Shown piece after piece: positions 10,785-22,086 of a DNA stretch of 64,000 nucleotides. The notes beneath the pieces were generated by a model. The model was given only the letters and a program-made list of their open reading frames with translations. It did not search any database and was not told where the DNA came from. Location of the stretch: contig CM038052.1 in the NCBI GenBank assembly GCA_021397845.1, positions 139,319,854-139,383,853 of the forward strand, read 5' to 3'. The position numbers and the translations under genes were made by a program. Within the stretch, counting starts at the first letter, position 1. Every line of letters begins with the position of its first letter. The stretch comes from Areca catechu. Lineage: Eukaryota; Streptophyta; Magnoliopsida; Arecales; Arecaceae.

Positions 10785-11577
10785 TCTGTCGGTGTGCTAG
10801 GGAAAGGAGGGCAGTTTTCAAAATAAAAGTATGAAGTTTTGGTGGCCTACTAGAGGGAGAGGCAGGGTCCTATTTAAAAGGATCCTACACCCATGAATGA
10901 CCACAGGGAAACTGTTTCACACCTCTCCCCAGACACGCCAAAAAGTGCCACGTGTTGAAGCAACATTTCGAAACCCAGGTGGCTTCCTGGGAATGTCGTG
11001 ATCATCAATAACTACTCTCAAGGATAGAGACCGTCGGTACCTGGAGCCCAGAAGGTTCTCCTTTGGATGGTTACAATAGTAATGACCTTCTTTCGGAAAG
11101 GAAAGATATGGCGGCATATAGGATGCGCGGGGATGCAACCTTTTGAATATCCATGCACTTGACACGGGAAACGAAATTATGCTCAATGATCCACAATCAA
11201 TGGCCAACAGGAAAATGATACCTGTCTACCACATCCATTCTAGGACAAAAAGAATAATTATAGAGGGTAACTAGTGGCAGCATAACAAAATTGAGGTCAG
11301 TCATCGACAGTGGCATTCTGATCTTACTTCGAAATTCATCTTCAATATCAACCTCAAACTAAACAGTCTTCAGATTACCCATCAACCAAAAAGAACCAAT
11401 CCAAAAGAGACCAGTTTGAAAGAAATTAGTCTTTTATTTTGAGGATGAAGAACCTCATCCAAAAGAGAACGTTATAGATAGTAAGAAAAAGAAAGAAAAA
11501 GAAAAATTATGGCAAATTTACTTCTTGTCGGCCTCCTCGACAGTCGAAACAAGAGTAAAGGCCGATGCCATTTTAGG
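10785..11577. other. Tat spacer between antisense ORFs c and b
   Basis: Mixed-composition noncoding sequence. Small frames on both strands (for example 10917-11207 minus) show no motif. This lies upstream of ORF c and could contain its promoter, but nothing specific is recognised beyond ordinary AT-rich stretches. Confidence 0.4.
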
Positions 11578-12769
11578 CTAAATCTGGGGGGTAACAGATC
11601 TATCCTTCGGAACGGCGAGCAAAGAGAAGTCCACGCTGGGGTAAAGCTCCTTAATTTTACACAGATAATCGGCATAACCTAAAGAGTATCCTTTTGACGC
11701 TACCTTGCTTGCCTTATCTTTGAAAGCCTGGGAAGCCTTATAAGCTTCGACAGCCCCGGAAGACCTCTCTTTGGCCTGTACAGCCCTCTGGATGGCCGTT
11801 GAAAGGTTTGTCTCAAGCTCTTCAACCCTCCTCTCCGATTCGACCAGATGGGACTTCAGCTCCTCAGCATCACGTAATACCTCCCTCAGTAATAGTTCAA
11901 GAGAGACAACTTTCGTCCTTCTTTTGTAAAATGATCGACACCTCAACCGCCTATGCCTTAATGTTATCCATCTATCTCTTCAAGACATCATTTGAGGAAA
12001 TGGCCTTGTCCTTCTCTTCTTCTGTAGCAGCCCGAAGCTTCTCGACGATATCTTTTTCAGCTACGGCTAAGGCCATTCGACTTCGGAGTTCTTCACTATA
12101 GCTGATAGATTCACGAGCACCTTTTTTTAGCAGAGAAAGGTTTTGAGAAATCAGCAGAACAAGGAGCACCTACAAAGTCAGTTTAATCGATGAATGTGGA
12201 TAAGTGGCACATGCGACGAAGGCTACCTGCTATATTCCAAGGAAGAATGCAGGAAAGGGATTCCAGATTCCTGCTTCCAGGCTCCGATAACAAGGGTATC
12301 GCACCCTACCAGACCTTTTTCTCCTGCAATTGGGGCCAAAAGCTTAGCATCTTCAACGTATGGGAAAGCCCCACCAACATCTTGTGCGCTCGATCTCATA
12401 GATGGCTCGATCGGCACGGCCCTCTGAGGAGAAATCGGTTCATCCCATGAGGAAGAACCTATCTCGATAGGACCGCTGCTCCTATCCTTGGTGCACGATA
12501 ATACCAACACATATCTTCGCCTTCGATCTGATCTCCTCTCCTGGAAGCCTCTCATTGGTTTCCCCTTGGCTGCTCACCTGAGCTATGCTAGGTGTGGCCT
12601 TATAGCGCAACAAGCCCACATAATGACGCGAGGATGAGGAAATAGGAATGGTGTTAGAAATGGCATTGCTAAGTGCAAATAGCAGCTGATTCAAAGAAAT
12701 TCCTTTCCTTATATTGAGACTAGCAAAATTCAAAAGCTCTCGTTCGGAACGGGCTCCTAAGCATGCCAC
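11578..12769 (-). pseudogene. Antisense ORF b: coiled-coil protein, frameshifted
   Basis: Three overlapping minus frames (12769-12482, 12555-12223 with 11946-11578, and 12169-11972) join into one damaged gene. The C-terminal half is a long charged coiled coil (LLREVLRDAEELKSHLVESE, ERRVEELETNLSTAIQ, EEEKDKAISSNDVLKR) closing with FKDKASKVASKGYSLGYADY, IKELYPSVDFSLL. The N-terminal half is low-complexity Ser/Pro/Arg. The arrangement and the Y-x-x-G-Y closing motif match ORFs a and c. It is inferred to be an antisense accessory gene of the Tat element. At least two frameshifts separate the parts. Function unknown. Confidence 0.6.
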
Positions 12770-13221
12770 ACGCAGATGCCCTAATGGATCAGAGCCTCAA
12801 CTAGTGTGCTGGGGGGACCACCGAATGGCTGCAGCCATGATGATCCTTGTTCCCACGCACAGTCATTATGAACTTGATTGCTACTACTTCTCCAAGCAAT
12901 GACATAGAGATCACTGCACCCCCGTCTAAAAGGAGAAGCCTATATTAGCGAGAATAGACTCCACAAAGGACAACACCAAAATTGATGACTCTACCTAAAC
13001 CAAGTTCAAAATATGATACACTTAGGAAGCATTATAGCGCACACAGAAAAGGAAAAGTGCTCGTTAATTCAGGAGAGTTTGTTGATTATATGTCAAAGAG
13101 AGGAAAGGAAGAGACACAGTGCCAAAATCCTAATGAATCCCTAAGGATCGACCGAGAAGGATCCAGCATCTCAAGATTTGAGTAGCCTATCAATCTGGGT
13201 GAAAAGGGTTTCCTCCAGTTA
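12770..13221. other. Tat spacer between antisense ORFs b and a
   Basis: Noncoding stretch between the end of ORF a and the start of ORF b. The + frame 12982-13185 lacks any family motif. Nothing else is seen. Confidence 0.4.
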
Positions 13222-15230
13222 GGCTAGATCCAGAGAGTCTTCGGCCAGGACACCCTCTTTAGCCTAGGCCAAAACTACACCCAAGTCCTCGGCTATGATG
13301 GGAATTTCTTCCCTCAAGCTTGGCGTCTCTTCAACCTCTTCAGCCTGGGCCAAAATTACACTCGAGTCCTCGGCTATGATTGAGGTTTTCTCTCTCGATC
13401 TTGGTAACTCTTTAGCCTGCTCTACGACCCTGGCCTCCTCCTCTTCTTCCTTCACTATGTCGAAAGCAGGGATGCTATATAGATCAAGATCAGGGAAGAC
13501 TGTATTGACCTTGGCGAGTCCGTCATTGAAGCCATGCTGATAGCTGTATAAAGTCCCCTAATTCATCTCTTCCTGGAACTGTGAGGACTTCCTAAAATCT
13601 GCAATAGCTCTAGCCGCATGCTCTTTCAGGGCTTTGGACTCCCTCCTGGCTACTTCAGACTCCAAGGCCACCTCTTCGGATCTTAAAGATGCCCTTTTGG
13701 CTCTCAAAGATGCTTCTTCGACCCTCTTGGTCGCCTCCTCAGCCACCTTGGTCAGGTCTTCAATTCTCTCCTGATTCTCCTTGGCAGATCGTTCCAAGGA
13801 GTCAATCTATTTTTTATTCTTCCTCAACTCTGCCCTTGCCCTGCAATCTTCTAGTGGGCATTCTTCAGTTTGCCTTCAGGCCACAAACTTCAGTGTCCAC
13901 ACGAGTAAGTCGATTCTCCATGGACTGCTTTAGTTCCTCGGCCATCTCCCTTTCGGGCCTGCTACATGGAGCTCCTCCTTCAGGCCATGAATGAGGCTAT
14001 TTACGCTCCTGAAGCCCTCTTCCATGAAAGTAATGTCATAGACTAGCTATATCAACAAAACAAGATCACAAACTGAACGACCCATCGGGCAAAGAAAAGA
14101 TAATGAAGATCTCACCTATTACAGGGAGGAAAAGGCAAAATTGGATATCCTGGCAAGTCTTCGGACGACTGCCAAATCATGAGGCAGCAGAGTATCCTTC
14201 AGTGCCCTCCTAGCCACAGCACGGACCAAAAGACCCCCCATGGGGGAAAGCTTCGAAGATCCCACGGGATGGCTCCCCATTGGGGAAGCCTCCTAGACAG
14301 ATTCCTCCACGACTTGCGGTGCCTTACCCCTATCCACCGTAGGGGGGCAAGGTGGTGGCACATCGATCACCGAAGACGGACTCTCTGTTATTTGTATTGG
14401 AGAGATAGCCATCGGTAGAGATTCAACTAGTTGAGGCCATATTGGGACCTCCATCATTGATACCCCATCTCCCCCAGAGGTTCCTCTAGAGGACGAGGTG
14501 CTCCTACTCCTCCTAGAATCATCCCCTCGGGCCTTCTTCTGGGCCTCTGACCTTAAAGGGGGAGCCTGAGCTGTCCTCTTCTTGGAGGACTAGCAAAGGC
14601 AGCCCAAATTAGGCTTCATTCCATCACCTACAACCATAAAGGACCTTCTAAGTCAACTGGACTTTAAAGGAAATAAAAGAAAAGAGGGGAAAACATTCAC
14701 CATTTATACCTAATGCAAGGAACTCGCTGATCCCTATGAGCGGATTTCTCTCCTCCAACAGTTCATGGATGGGAATGGCCTCTAAAACAGTCAGTAAAAT
14801 ATAATTAGACTGATCAACTACCAAAACCTTTTTTCCATCATTGGCAACTAGGCGTGGCTCCTTCCACTCGCTACTGAAACCCTACGGTTTGTAGACGACA
14901 CAAAAATAAAGTTGGGCTTCCATCCATGGTTGGCGCTGGGCATGTCCTTGATGATCTTGCGACAAGGCTAAGGATCGATCACCCACCATCCACGACCATG
15001 GAAAACCCTCATGTAAATAAAAAGAGCAGTAAACAAATTGGTCCCGGGATTCATGTTGGCTATGTGGATCGGACCAAAAACCACAGATATTTTGAATGCT
15101 GTTCGGAATCAACTGCGCATGCACTATTTGGTACATGCAAAAAATGTTGATGAAGAAGGGATGTAGAGGAAATTGAAGACCAGCCTTTAAATGGTCTTCG
15201 TATATGGCAAGACACCAACGGGAGGTTTGT
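13222..15230 (-). pseudogene. Antisense ORF a: Transposase_28-like N terminus plus coiled coil (main part)
   Basis: Minus-strand gene interrupted by the retrotransposon at 15231-21544; its first exon-like part is at 21545-21725. Near 15226-15060 it reads SRWCLAIYEDHLKAGLQFPL, HPFFINIFCMYQIVHAQL and PNSIQNICGF, the conserved N-terminal block of plant 'putative gypsy type transposon' (Transposase_28) proteins. A Ser/Pro/Arg-rich middle lies near 14580-14180. The frame 13797-13264 is a coiled coil (LTKVAEEATKRVEEASLRAK, RKSSQFQEEM) ending YSYQHGFNDGLAKVNTVFPD, LDLYSIPAFD and an acidic tail. Several frameshifts and stops are present. Proteins of this type are antisense products of Tat/Retand elements with no known activity. 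Confidence 0.7.
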
Positions 15231-16675
15231 TGTGTGGGGACACCTGAGGCACCAGAATAAGATAGAGGCTTTTTCAACCCTCTGTAAATTGATCAATAAT
15301 TTATGAGTCCATCTGTAATAAGGGCTTAGCTCATCTGAGTCCATTTTAGTTGTTATTTTGAGTATTTTAGTTGTTATTTCAGTTCTGTACTAGTCAGCTC
15401 ATGTTGAGCTAGTTCAGTCCAATGCTAGTCAGCTCATGTTGAGCTAATTTTTTTTTTGAGTCCTGTCCAAGCATACTGAAGACTCAAGACTATATCATAC
15501 AAGTGAAGACCAAGTCCAACTATATTGAAGACATGGAAGTATAGCACAAGTCCAACATAGCTTGAAGATTTGAAGACCCCAAGAGGAAAATTCAGAAAAC
15601 CCTGATTTCTTGCAGATGCCCTCCAGATGCCCAGATTCCCTTCCAGATGCAAAATATATTCATATACCAAGGCATCCATGATTTTAGAGGTCCATCTACA
15701 TCCTAGCCCAAAGAAATCAAGCCCAGGTGCCAAGCCCAAGCCCCTAAGAAGCAAGATACCAGGGAATATTCCTGCTACCTGGCTACCAGGCCACCCCAGC
15801 TTCCAGAGGCCAAAACCATGCACCCGGGCCCCTTTGGGCCGGCCCCTTGCTGCTCCTAGAAGCCAACACGCCCCCCTAGGCGTCCTTGGAGTGTTGACCA
15901 AGTCAGAGAATTTTTAGGGATTTTTCTACCTAATATTCCTTATTTTCTAGCTAGGGTTTGAGAGGGAAAAGGATTCTTATGTAAAGACTTATGTACCCTT
16001 ACTTGGAGCCCAAGGTTAAGGGTCTATTTAAGGGACCCTAGCCTCTTGTATGAGGGAATTTTTGATGAATGAAAACCTTGAGTTCTTCTATTGAGTGGTG
16101 TGATACCCTGCTGTGTGCATAAAGGGGTTTGTGAGAGTTCTTCTTCCCGGTGTTTGCAATCATCTTCCTGCTGCCAACAAACCCTCCAGATCCCTGGACG
16201 CCACTCCAAAAGAAGCCTTCCCTTGCTGTTTTTAATTTGTTTTCTTGTTCCTTTGTGAGCTCTAATCCCTGACAGGTCGTTTGCAGGTCCCTGAGTTCCT
16301 ACGAATCCAACGACTCCAGCCAAGCCTCAATCGGATCACCGAGCAGAAAGCCGGGTATCCGCGGGTCTTTGGCTCGGTTTTCCAGGCCGCATCCGTCGAG
16401 GAACGAGAGACCCTTCGCTGCGATCTTCACAGACGTTGTCAGGTACACCCCTCTACCTCCAGAAGTTTTATTGTAGGAGAACTTGCCCTAACCGAGGCTT
16501 CTCAGCCCCGGCGGTCCTTCTTTGCTACTTTTCTAGGTCCTAATCTGCATGCTGATCTTCAAAAATTCATACAAAATTCCCTACAAATAATTTTGATCTA
16601 AAATTTGGGAATTAATCACCTAACTCAACATGTAAAATATACAAAAAAAATTGCATGCATTTTAGTTCCGCATCA
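15231..16675 (+). repeat. 5' LTR, copy 1
   Basis: Starts TGTGTGGGGACACC and ends TTCCGCATCA, just before the PBS. It carries repeated GTCAGCTCATGTTGAGCTA near 15396-15447, a TATTTAAGGG promoter-like stretch near 16025, and ATTGAGTGGTGTGATACCC at 16090-16108, the version of the LTR block shared by other families. Long frames on both strands are shared by all copies but show no protein family. Confidence 0.9.
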
Positions 16676-16677
16676 TT

Positions 16678-16689
16678 TGGTATCAGAGC
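16678..16689 (+). other. Primer-binding site, copy 1
   Basis: TGGTATCAGAGC, initiator tRNA-Met type, two bases after the LTR. Confidence 0.93.
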
Positions 16690-17606
16690 TTAGATTAGGG
16701 CTTGTTTCTGCAATTTTCAGTCCGTATATACTCTATTATTTTAATTATTTCTCCCTGTTAAAAACTCAAAAAATTCTGAAATTTATTTTCCTGGATTTAT
16801 CATAATTCAAAGTAATTTTATAAAATTTTTCCAAATTTTATTATGGCATGTGAATTTTCTGCAAGCCGAAATAGGGCCTGCAAATTTTCGGCTCTGTTTT
16901 TTTAGCAAGACATGTTTGGAAGTTTTAGGGTTTTGTTAGGAGTTTTTGCATATTTCTTAATTTTAGTATATTTTCAGTATATTAGGTCATGATTTGCAAG
17001 TTTTCTTCTATTTAAAAAAAAAATACCAAAAAAAAAAAAAATACATATTTTCCAAAAATACCAAAAAAAAAATATCTAAACCTTAATTTGCATCCTCATC
17101 TGCCTGCCATCATTGCATAATTTACTTTTAAGGGCACTCTTGCTATATCAGATGGGGGGAGGATTTGATCACCTCTCCTTAGCCCAAAACCACATCCCTT
17201 GCATTCAGTCCCAAGCCTTAACCTAAAATTAATTAGACTTAATTTACCCTAGTGGGCTAGGGACATCAACTGGTCGGGTCCGGGGTAGTGTTAGATCACT
17301 GTGTCAAGTTAACCTGTGTGTGCCTTGTGCTCAGTGTCTAGAATGGTGGTTTAGGGATTCAATCCCGAAGGGCTTGTGTGCTGGTCCGCCTACCTGGCCA
17401 ATCTCTGATTGGTGTCTAGGATTGGCAATCAGGGACCTAACACTCCCCTTACACCTGCCTGGCTGAGTACAGGGTTACTATAGGCTAGTTTGCCACCCTG
17501 ATTGAGCATCTAGTTTGGACTTTAGGTCTAGTCAGCTATAGTCGGTCTGATCGAGTCTTGCATGAGCACTAGATCAGGAGTTTCATATCACCCACCTCCT
17601 TCATAA
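16690..17606 (+). other. Leader between PBS and first ORF, copy 1
   Basis: About 0.9 kb untranslated leader, AT-rich with A-runs near 17010-17070, then a more balanced part that includes GGTCCGCCTACCTGGCCAAT and other tracts kept almost unchanged in copies 2 and 3. Such conservation suggests a packaging or dimerisation role; no known signal is identified. Confidence 0.6.
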
Positions 17607-19400
17607 ATGTCTGAACCCATGGAAAACTTACAAGCCCAAATAAAAGCCCTAGTTGATCAAATGGCCCAGATGACTACCCAGATGACCCAGTTAACTCAGT
17701 CTCGTATTCAAACCAATGATAGAATTGACCATCTTGCCAATAGGTTTGATCAGTTAAAAGTCCGGGTAGGGACCCAAGAAAAACCCATAGGTCACAGTTT
17801 GAGCCAGATCCTGATTCCCTCAACCTAGGAGGACCCCAAACCCTGATCTATACCATGAGGTCGAACCTAGGAGATCCCTTATTCTGACCCGTACTACAAT
17901 CCTCAACCTAGGAGGACCCCAAACCCTGATCCATACCTTGAGGCTGAACCTAGGAGAACCTATCGTCATGACCCAATCCCTAAGGTTAGTCCTAGAAGAC
18001 TCAATCAGGATTTTATAGACCAGGAAGATAGATCCTATTTACCCTCTCCCTACAAGCCTAGTATACCTACAACCTATAGATCTTATGACTCCAAATCCTA
18101 TGAACCTAGAACCTATGAACCTAGATCCTATGACTCTAGATCCCATGATCATAGATCCTATGCACCCACACCCTATGAGCCTAGTAGACCCAACACCCAA
18201 TATTCTGACCCATATAGGGAGTCCAACCTAGGAGGACCCAATATTCTGACCTATATAGGGAGTCCAATCCTAGGAGAACCCAATATTCTGACCCATATAG
18301 GGAGTCCAATCCTAGGAGGACCCAATATCCTGACCCATATAGAGAGCCCAACCTTAGGAGGACCCATACCTGATCCACCCTTAGAACCTGATCATAGAGC
18401 TGACCCAAAATCATATGACCCCAGATCCTATAATCCCATGACCCATAGATCTGCACCCTTGTCCTATGAGCCTAGAGAACCCATAATCCCTAAGTATCAG
18501 CCTAGTACTAGTCATGCTTCCCCTAGTCAACTTGAACCCCATAGGATTAGTATCCCTAAATATGAACCCAATAGTGAGCCACTACCCCTTATACAACCTG
18601 AACCTACTAGGAATAGTACCCATAATCAGAGACGAGAACTAACCAATTTCTGCTAGCCGACCTTCTCCAACCATTCCTGAGATTCACAAGGCTTACATTA
18701 ACGCGGAAGTGTATGAAGCTGATGTGAGCCTAGTGGATGAGTATGAGGGAGAAGAGGAGACACCTTTAGTAGACCTAGAATTAGCTGACCCAGTAGATGC
18801 CCAGGTAAAAGCCAACCTAGAGGTAGTTGACCTTGACCATATCCAACCTAAAGCTATAGTGGAAGAACAAATAGAGGAAGAGAACCTGGGTACTGCTACT
18901 AGAGCCTTACCTGAGGAAACCATAGAGGAGAGCCAAATTATAGAGTCTTGTCCTAAAATACAAGAACCTGAAGATTTTATTAAGGACCTGATCTCTTTGA
19001 ATCTATACCTTCAAGATGAGCTCCTCCTATAGTTCCCATTAAGGACCTCTTCCCTGAGATTAATAACCCATCTTCCATTATGCAAATCCCATAGATATAC
19101 CGCAACCCCGTAAGGTTAACCTCATTAGTATAGGATTAGTTCCTGACACCCCATCTTTTATCCTACTTTATTCAACTAACCATGAACCATTTTCTCTACC
19201 TTACCAAACTAATTCTGAACCCACTTCCTATTTTCTGCCCTTTCCTGACACCTCCAGCATTTATAGGATTATTAGATTGCATTTAATTGAGATTAGCATA
19301 CTGCATGCATTCATCACGCATGTTAGGTTTGCATCTTACTTCTGGCACACTCTTTGGAATTTGCTAGGAGTTCACTGTAAATTTTCATGTGCATGTCAAG
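17607..19400 (+). pseudogene. Coiled-coil / Pro-Arg-Tyr repeat / acidic protein, copy 1 (damaged)
   Basis: ATG at 17607 begins MSEPMENLQAQIKALVDQMA, a short Gln/Met-rich coiled coil ending near QLKVRVG. Several frame changes follow through a region of 42-bp repeats encoding variants of DPYRESNPRRTQYS (18190-18370) and 15-bp units around TCCTATGACTCTAGA (18075-18165). From 18709 an acidic segment starts MYEADVSLVDEYEGEEE and continues past PEETIEESQIIES. A frameshift and stop occur near 19028, with recognisable sequence to about 19400. It occupies the gag-pol position but has no Gag core, CCHC knuckle, protease or RT motif. The coiled coil could mediate self-assembly; the role is inferred only from position. 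Copies 2 and 3 and elements at 44767 and 54499 contain relatives of the acidic part. Confidence 0.7.
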
Positions 19401-19569
19401 CTAGGATCAAACCTAGGAACCTATAATCTCTTAGGTTTAGATCCAAAGAGTTCAATAAGATTTCCTTCTATAAGAATGCATAGTCAGTCTGTTAGGTGTA
19501 GGTTTGAGTCCTTTGCATCATCTTGTTAGGAGTCTGCATGTGCCTAGCATGTTCACCACTCACACTAAT

Positions 19570-20100
19570 ATTAAAACAACTGGCTAATTCCCGAAGATGG
19601 ATCAAAAAAAAAATTTGATGTAGTGGATTTTATCTTGGTTAGGCTTAGGCCTAAAAGAAGCTTCATGCTCGCAGAGCCGGACCTTTTAAATTGATAGAGA
19701 AGGTTGGATCAAATGCCTAGGTGTTAGACTTGCCTTCGGATTTGGGCATTAGTTCTACCTTCAATATTACAGACCTGGTTGAGTATAGGGAACCGGCAGC
19801 GCTACCTAGTGAGGCCTTTGGACCTATTCCTTTTCATTGTGAGTGACCCTAACCTAGAGTGTCCACAAACAAATTTAGCCTGAGAGAGGAGAACGGATCG
19901 AGCGTATACTGGACAATCAAGCCATCACGACCAGGGCCATGACTATCAACGCTTCCTGGTCCGATGGCAAGGCCGGCCAGAGGAGTCGGACGATTCGTGG
20001 ATTTCTCGAGAGGACTTGCAACGCCTCAACCCAGACCTTCTCGAGAGATATGTGAGCCAGTCTAACCTTCACTCGACAGGGTCGAGTTCCTCCCATCCGG
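19570..20100 (+). pseudogene. Integrase C-terminal domain plus chromodomain, copy 1
   Basis: Starts with KQLANSRRWIK and DFILVRLRPKR, then KKLHARRAGPFKVIEKVGSN, the GPY/F module of chromovirus integrase, followed by GISSTFNITDLVEYREP. The chromodomain is readable as RIERILDNQAITTR, and after a one-base slip DYQRFLVRWQGRP and SDDSWISREDLQRLNPDLLE. A TAG inside NA-stop-VLDL is shared by all three copies. Chromodomains of this class bind histone marks and direct integration into heterochromatin. The integrase zinc and DDE core are absent. A palindrome CTCGACAGGGTCGAG lies just after it and before the polypurine tract. Confidence 0.82.
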
Positions 20101-20106
20101 GAGAAT

Positions 20107-21544
20107 TGGTGGGGACACCTGAGGCACCAGAATAAGATAGAGGCTTTTTCAACCCTCTGTAAATTGATCAATAATTATGAGTCCATCTGTAATAAGGGCT
20201 TAGCTCATCTGAGTCATTTTTGTTATTTGAGTATTTTTAGTTGTTATTTCAGTTCTGTACTAGTCAGCTCATGTTGAGCTAGTTCAGTCCAATGCTAGTC
20301 AGCTCATGTTGAGCTAATTTATTTTTTTGAGTCCTGTCCAAGCATACTGAAGACTCAAGACTATATCATACAAGTGAAGACCAAGTCCAACTATATTGAA
20401 GACATGGAAGTATAGCACAAGTCCAACATAGCTTGAAGATTTGAAGACCCAAGAGGAAAATTCAGAAAACCCTGATTTCTTGCAGATGCCCTCCAGATGC
20501 CCAGATTCCCTTCCAGATGCCAAAAATATTCATATACCAAGGCATCCATGATTTAGAGGTCCATCTACATCCTAGCCCAAAGAAATCAAGCCCAGGTGCC
20601 AAGCCCAAGCCCCTAAGAAGCAAGATACCAGGGAATATTCCTGCTACCTGGCTACCAGGCCACCCCAGCTTCCAGAGGCCAAACCCATGCACCCGGGCCC
20701 CTTTGGGCCGGCCCCTTGGGCTCCTAGAATCCCAACACGCCCCCCTAGGCGTCCTTGGAGTGTTGACCAAGTCAAGAGAATTTTAGGGATTTTTCTACCT
20801 ATATTTCCTTATTTTCTAGCTAGGGTTTGAGGGGAAAAGGATTCTTATGTAAAGACTTATGTACCCTTACTTGGAGCCCAAGGTTAAGGGTCTATTTAAG
20901 GGACCCTAGCCTCTTGTATGAGGGATTTTTGATGAATGAAAAACCTTGAGTTCTTCTATTGAGTGGTGTGATACCCTGCTGTGTGCATAAAGGGGTTTGT
21001 GAGAGTTCTTCTTCCCGGTGTTTGCAATCATCTTCCTGCTGCCAACAAACCCTCCAGATCCCTGGACGCCCACTCCAAAAGAAGCCTTCCCTTGCTGTTT
21101 TTACTTGTTTTCTTGTTCCTTTGTGAGCTTTCTAATCCCTGACAGGTCGTTTGCAGGTCCCTGAGTTCCTACGAATCCAACGACTCCAGCCAAGCCTCAA
21201 TCGGATCACCGAGCAGAAAGCCGGGTATCCGCGGGTCTTTGGCTCGGTTTTCCAGGCCGCATCCGTCGAGGAAGAGAGAGACCCTTCGCTGCGATCTTCA
21301 CAGACGTTGTCAGGTACACCCCTCTACCTCCAGAAGTTTTATTGTAGGAGAACTTGCCCTAACCGAGGCTTCTCAGCCCCGGCGGTCCTTCTTTGCTACT
21401 TTTCTAGGTCCTAATCTGCATGCTGATCTTCAAAAATTCATACAAAATTCCCTACAAATAATTTGATCTAAAATTTGGGAATTAATCACCTAACTCAACA
21501 TGTAAAACATACAAAAAAATTGCATGCATTTTAGTTCCGCATCA
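20107..21544 (+). repeat. 3' LTR, copy 1
   Basis: Starts TGGTGGGGACACC directly after a purine-rich GGGAGAA tract and ends TTCCGCATCA, followed by target duplication TTTGT. Near-identical to 15231-16675. Confidence 0.9.
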
Positions 21545-21725
21545 TTTGTTCACCCACTCTTCAGATGTGGGGAGTTCAGAGGAAACCCTTCATGAACGTG
21601 ATAACATTCTCAAAGGTGGGTGACCCTTCCAGTGAGACAGAGCTGGAAACTAACTCCGGATTCACTACATCATCGGTCTAGAAAGGCCCAGCCTTTTTCC
21701 CATGACTTCCTACGATCTCAGCCAT
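21545..21725 (-). pseudogene. Antisense ORF a, N-terminal part
   Basis: From ATG at 21725 the minus strand reads MAEIVGSHGKKAG, then after in-frame stops TFENVITFMKGFL and RVGEQT up to the insertion at 21544. It continues at 15230 with SRWCLAIYED. Together they form the start of the Transposase_28-like antisense ORF split by retrotransposon copy 1. The 115 bp between 21726 and 21840 is its upstream region and adjoins the next insertion. Confidence 0.65.
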
Positions 21726-21840
21726 GATAAAAGAATGAAACAAAAAAGTGAAAAGAAGATTCTACTTATGGAGGGATTGATGGCCAAGAACAGGGAAAGC
21801 TAGGCCAAAAACTGAAGTATACAAGGATGAAGAAGCTTCC

Positions 21841-22051
21841 TGGTGGGGACACCGGAGGCACCAGAATAAGATAGAGGCTTTTCAATCCTCTGTAAATTGT
21901 TCAATAATTTATGAGTCCATCTGTAATAAGGGCTTAGCTCATCTGAGTCCATTTTAGTTGTTATTTGAGTATTTGAGTTGTTATTTCAGTTCTGTACTAG
22001 TCAGCTCATGTTGAGCTAGTTCAGTCCAATGCTAGTCAGCTCATGTTGAGC

Positions 22052-22086
<35 letters not shown>

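Larger units (their letters stand above)
15231..21544 (+). mobile_element. Non-autonomous chromodomain LTR retrotransposon, copy 1
   Basis: Complete two-LTR element of about 6.3 kb: 5' LTR 15231-16675, PBS 16678-16689, pol-less internal region, 3' LTR 20107-21544. It is flanked by the 5-bp duplication TTTGT (15226-15230 and 21545-21549). The interrupted sequence is antisense ORF a of the Tat element, which reads straight on across the insertion. The two LTRs differ only by scattered small changes and indels, so insertion is recent relative to Tat decay. Same family as 21841-28144 and 31029-37398. It lacks protease, RT, RNase H and integrase core and must have been mobilised in trans. Confidence 0.92.

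Noticed and set aside
15434..15917. Open frames of 96-155 codons inside the LTRs of copies 1-3 (also 20462-20786, 22123-22486, 36782-37072)
   Set aside because: Shared because the LTR is repeated, but frames are disrupted differently in each copy and on both strands; no protein family recognised.
18181..18456. Minus-strand 91-codon frame with repeated YWVLLGLDSL
   Set aside because: Antisense shadow of the 42-bp coding repeat of copy 1.
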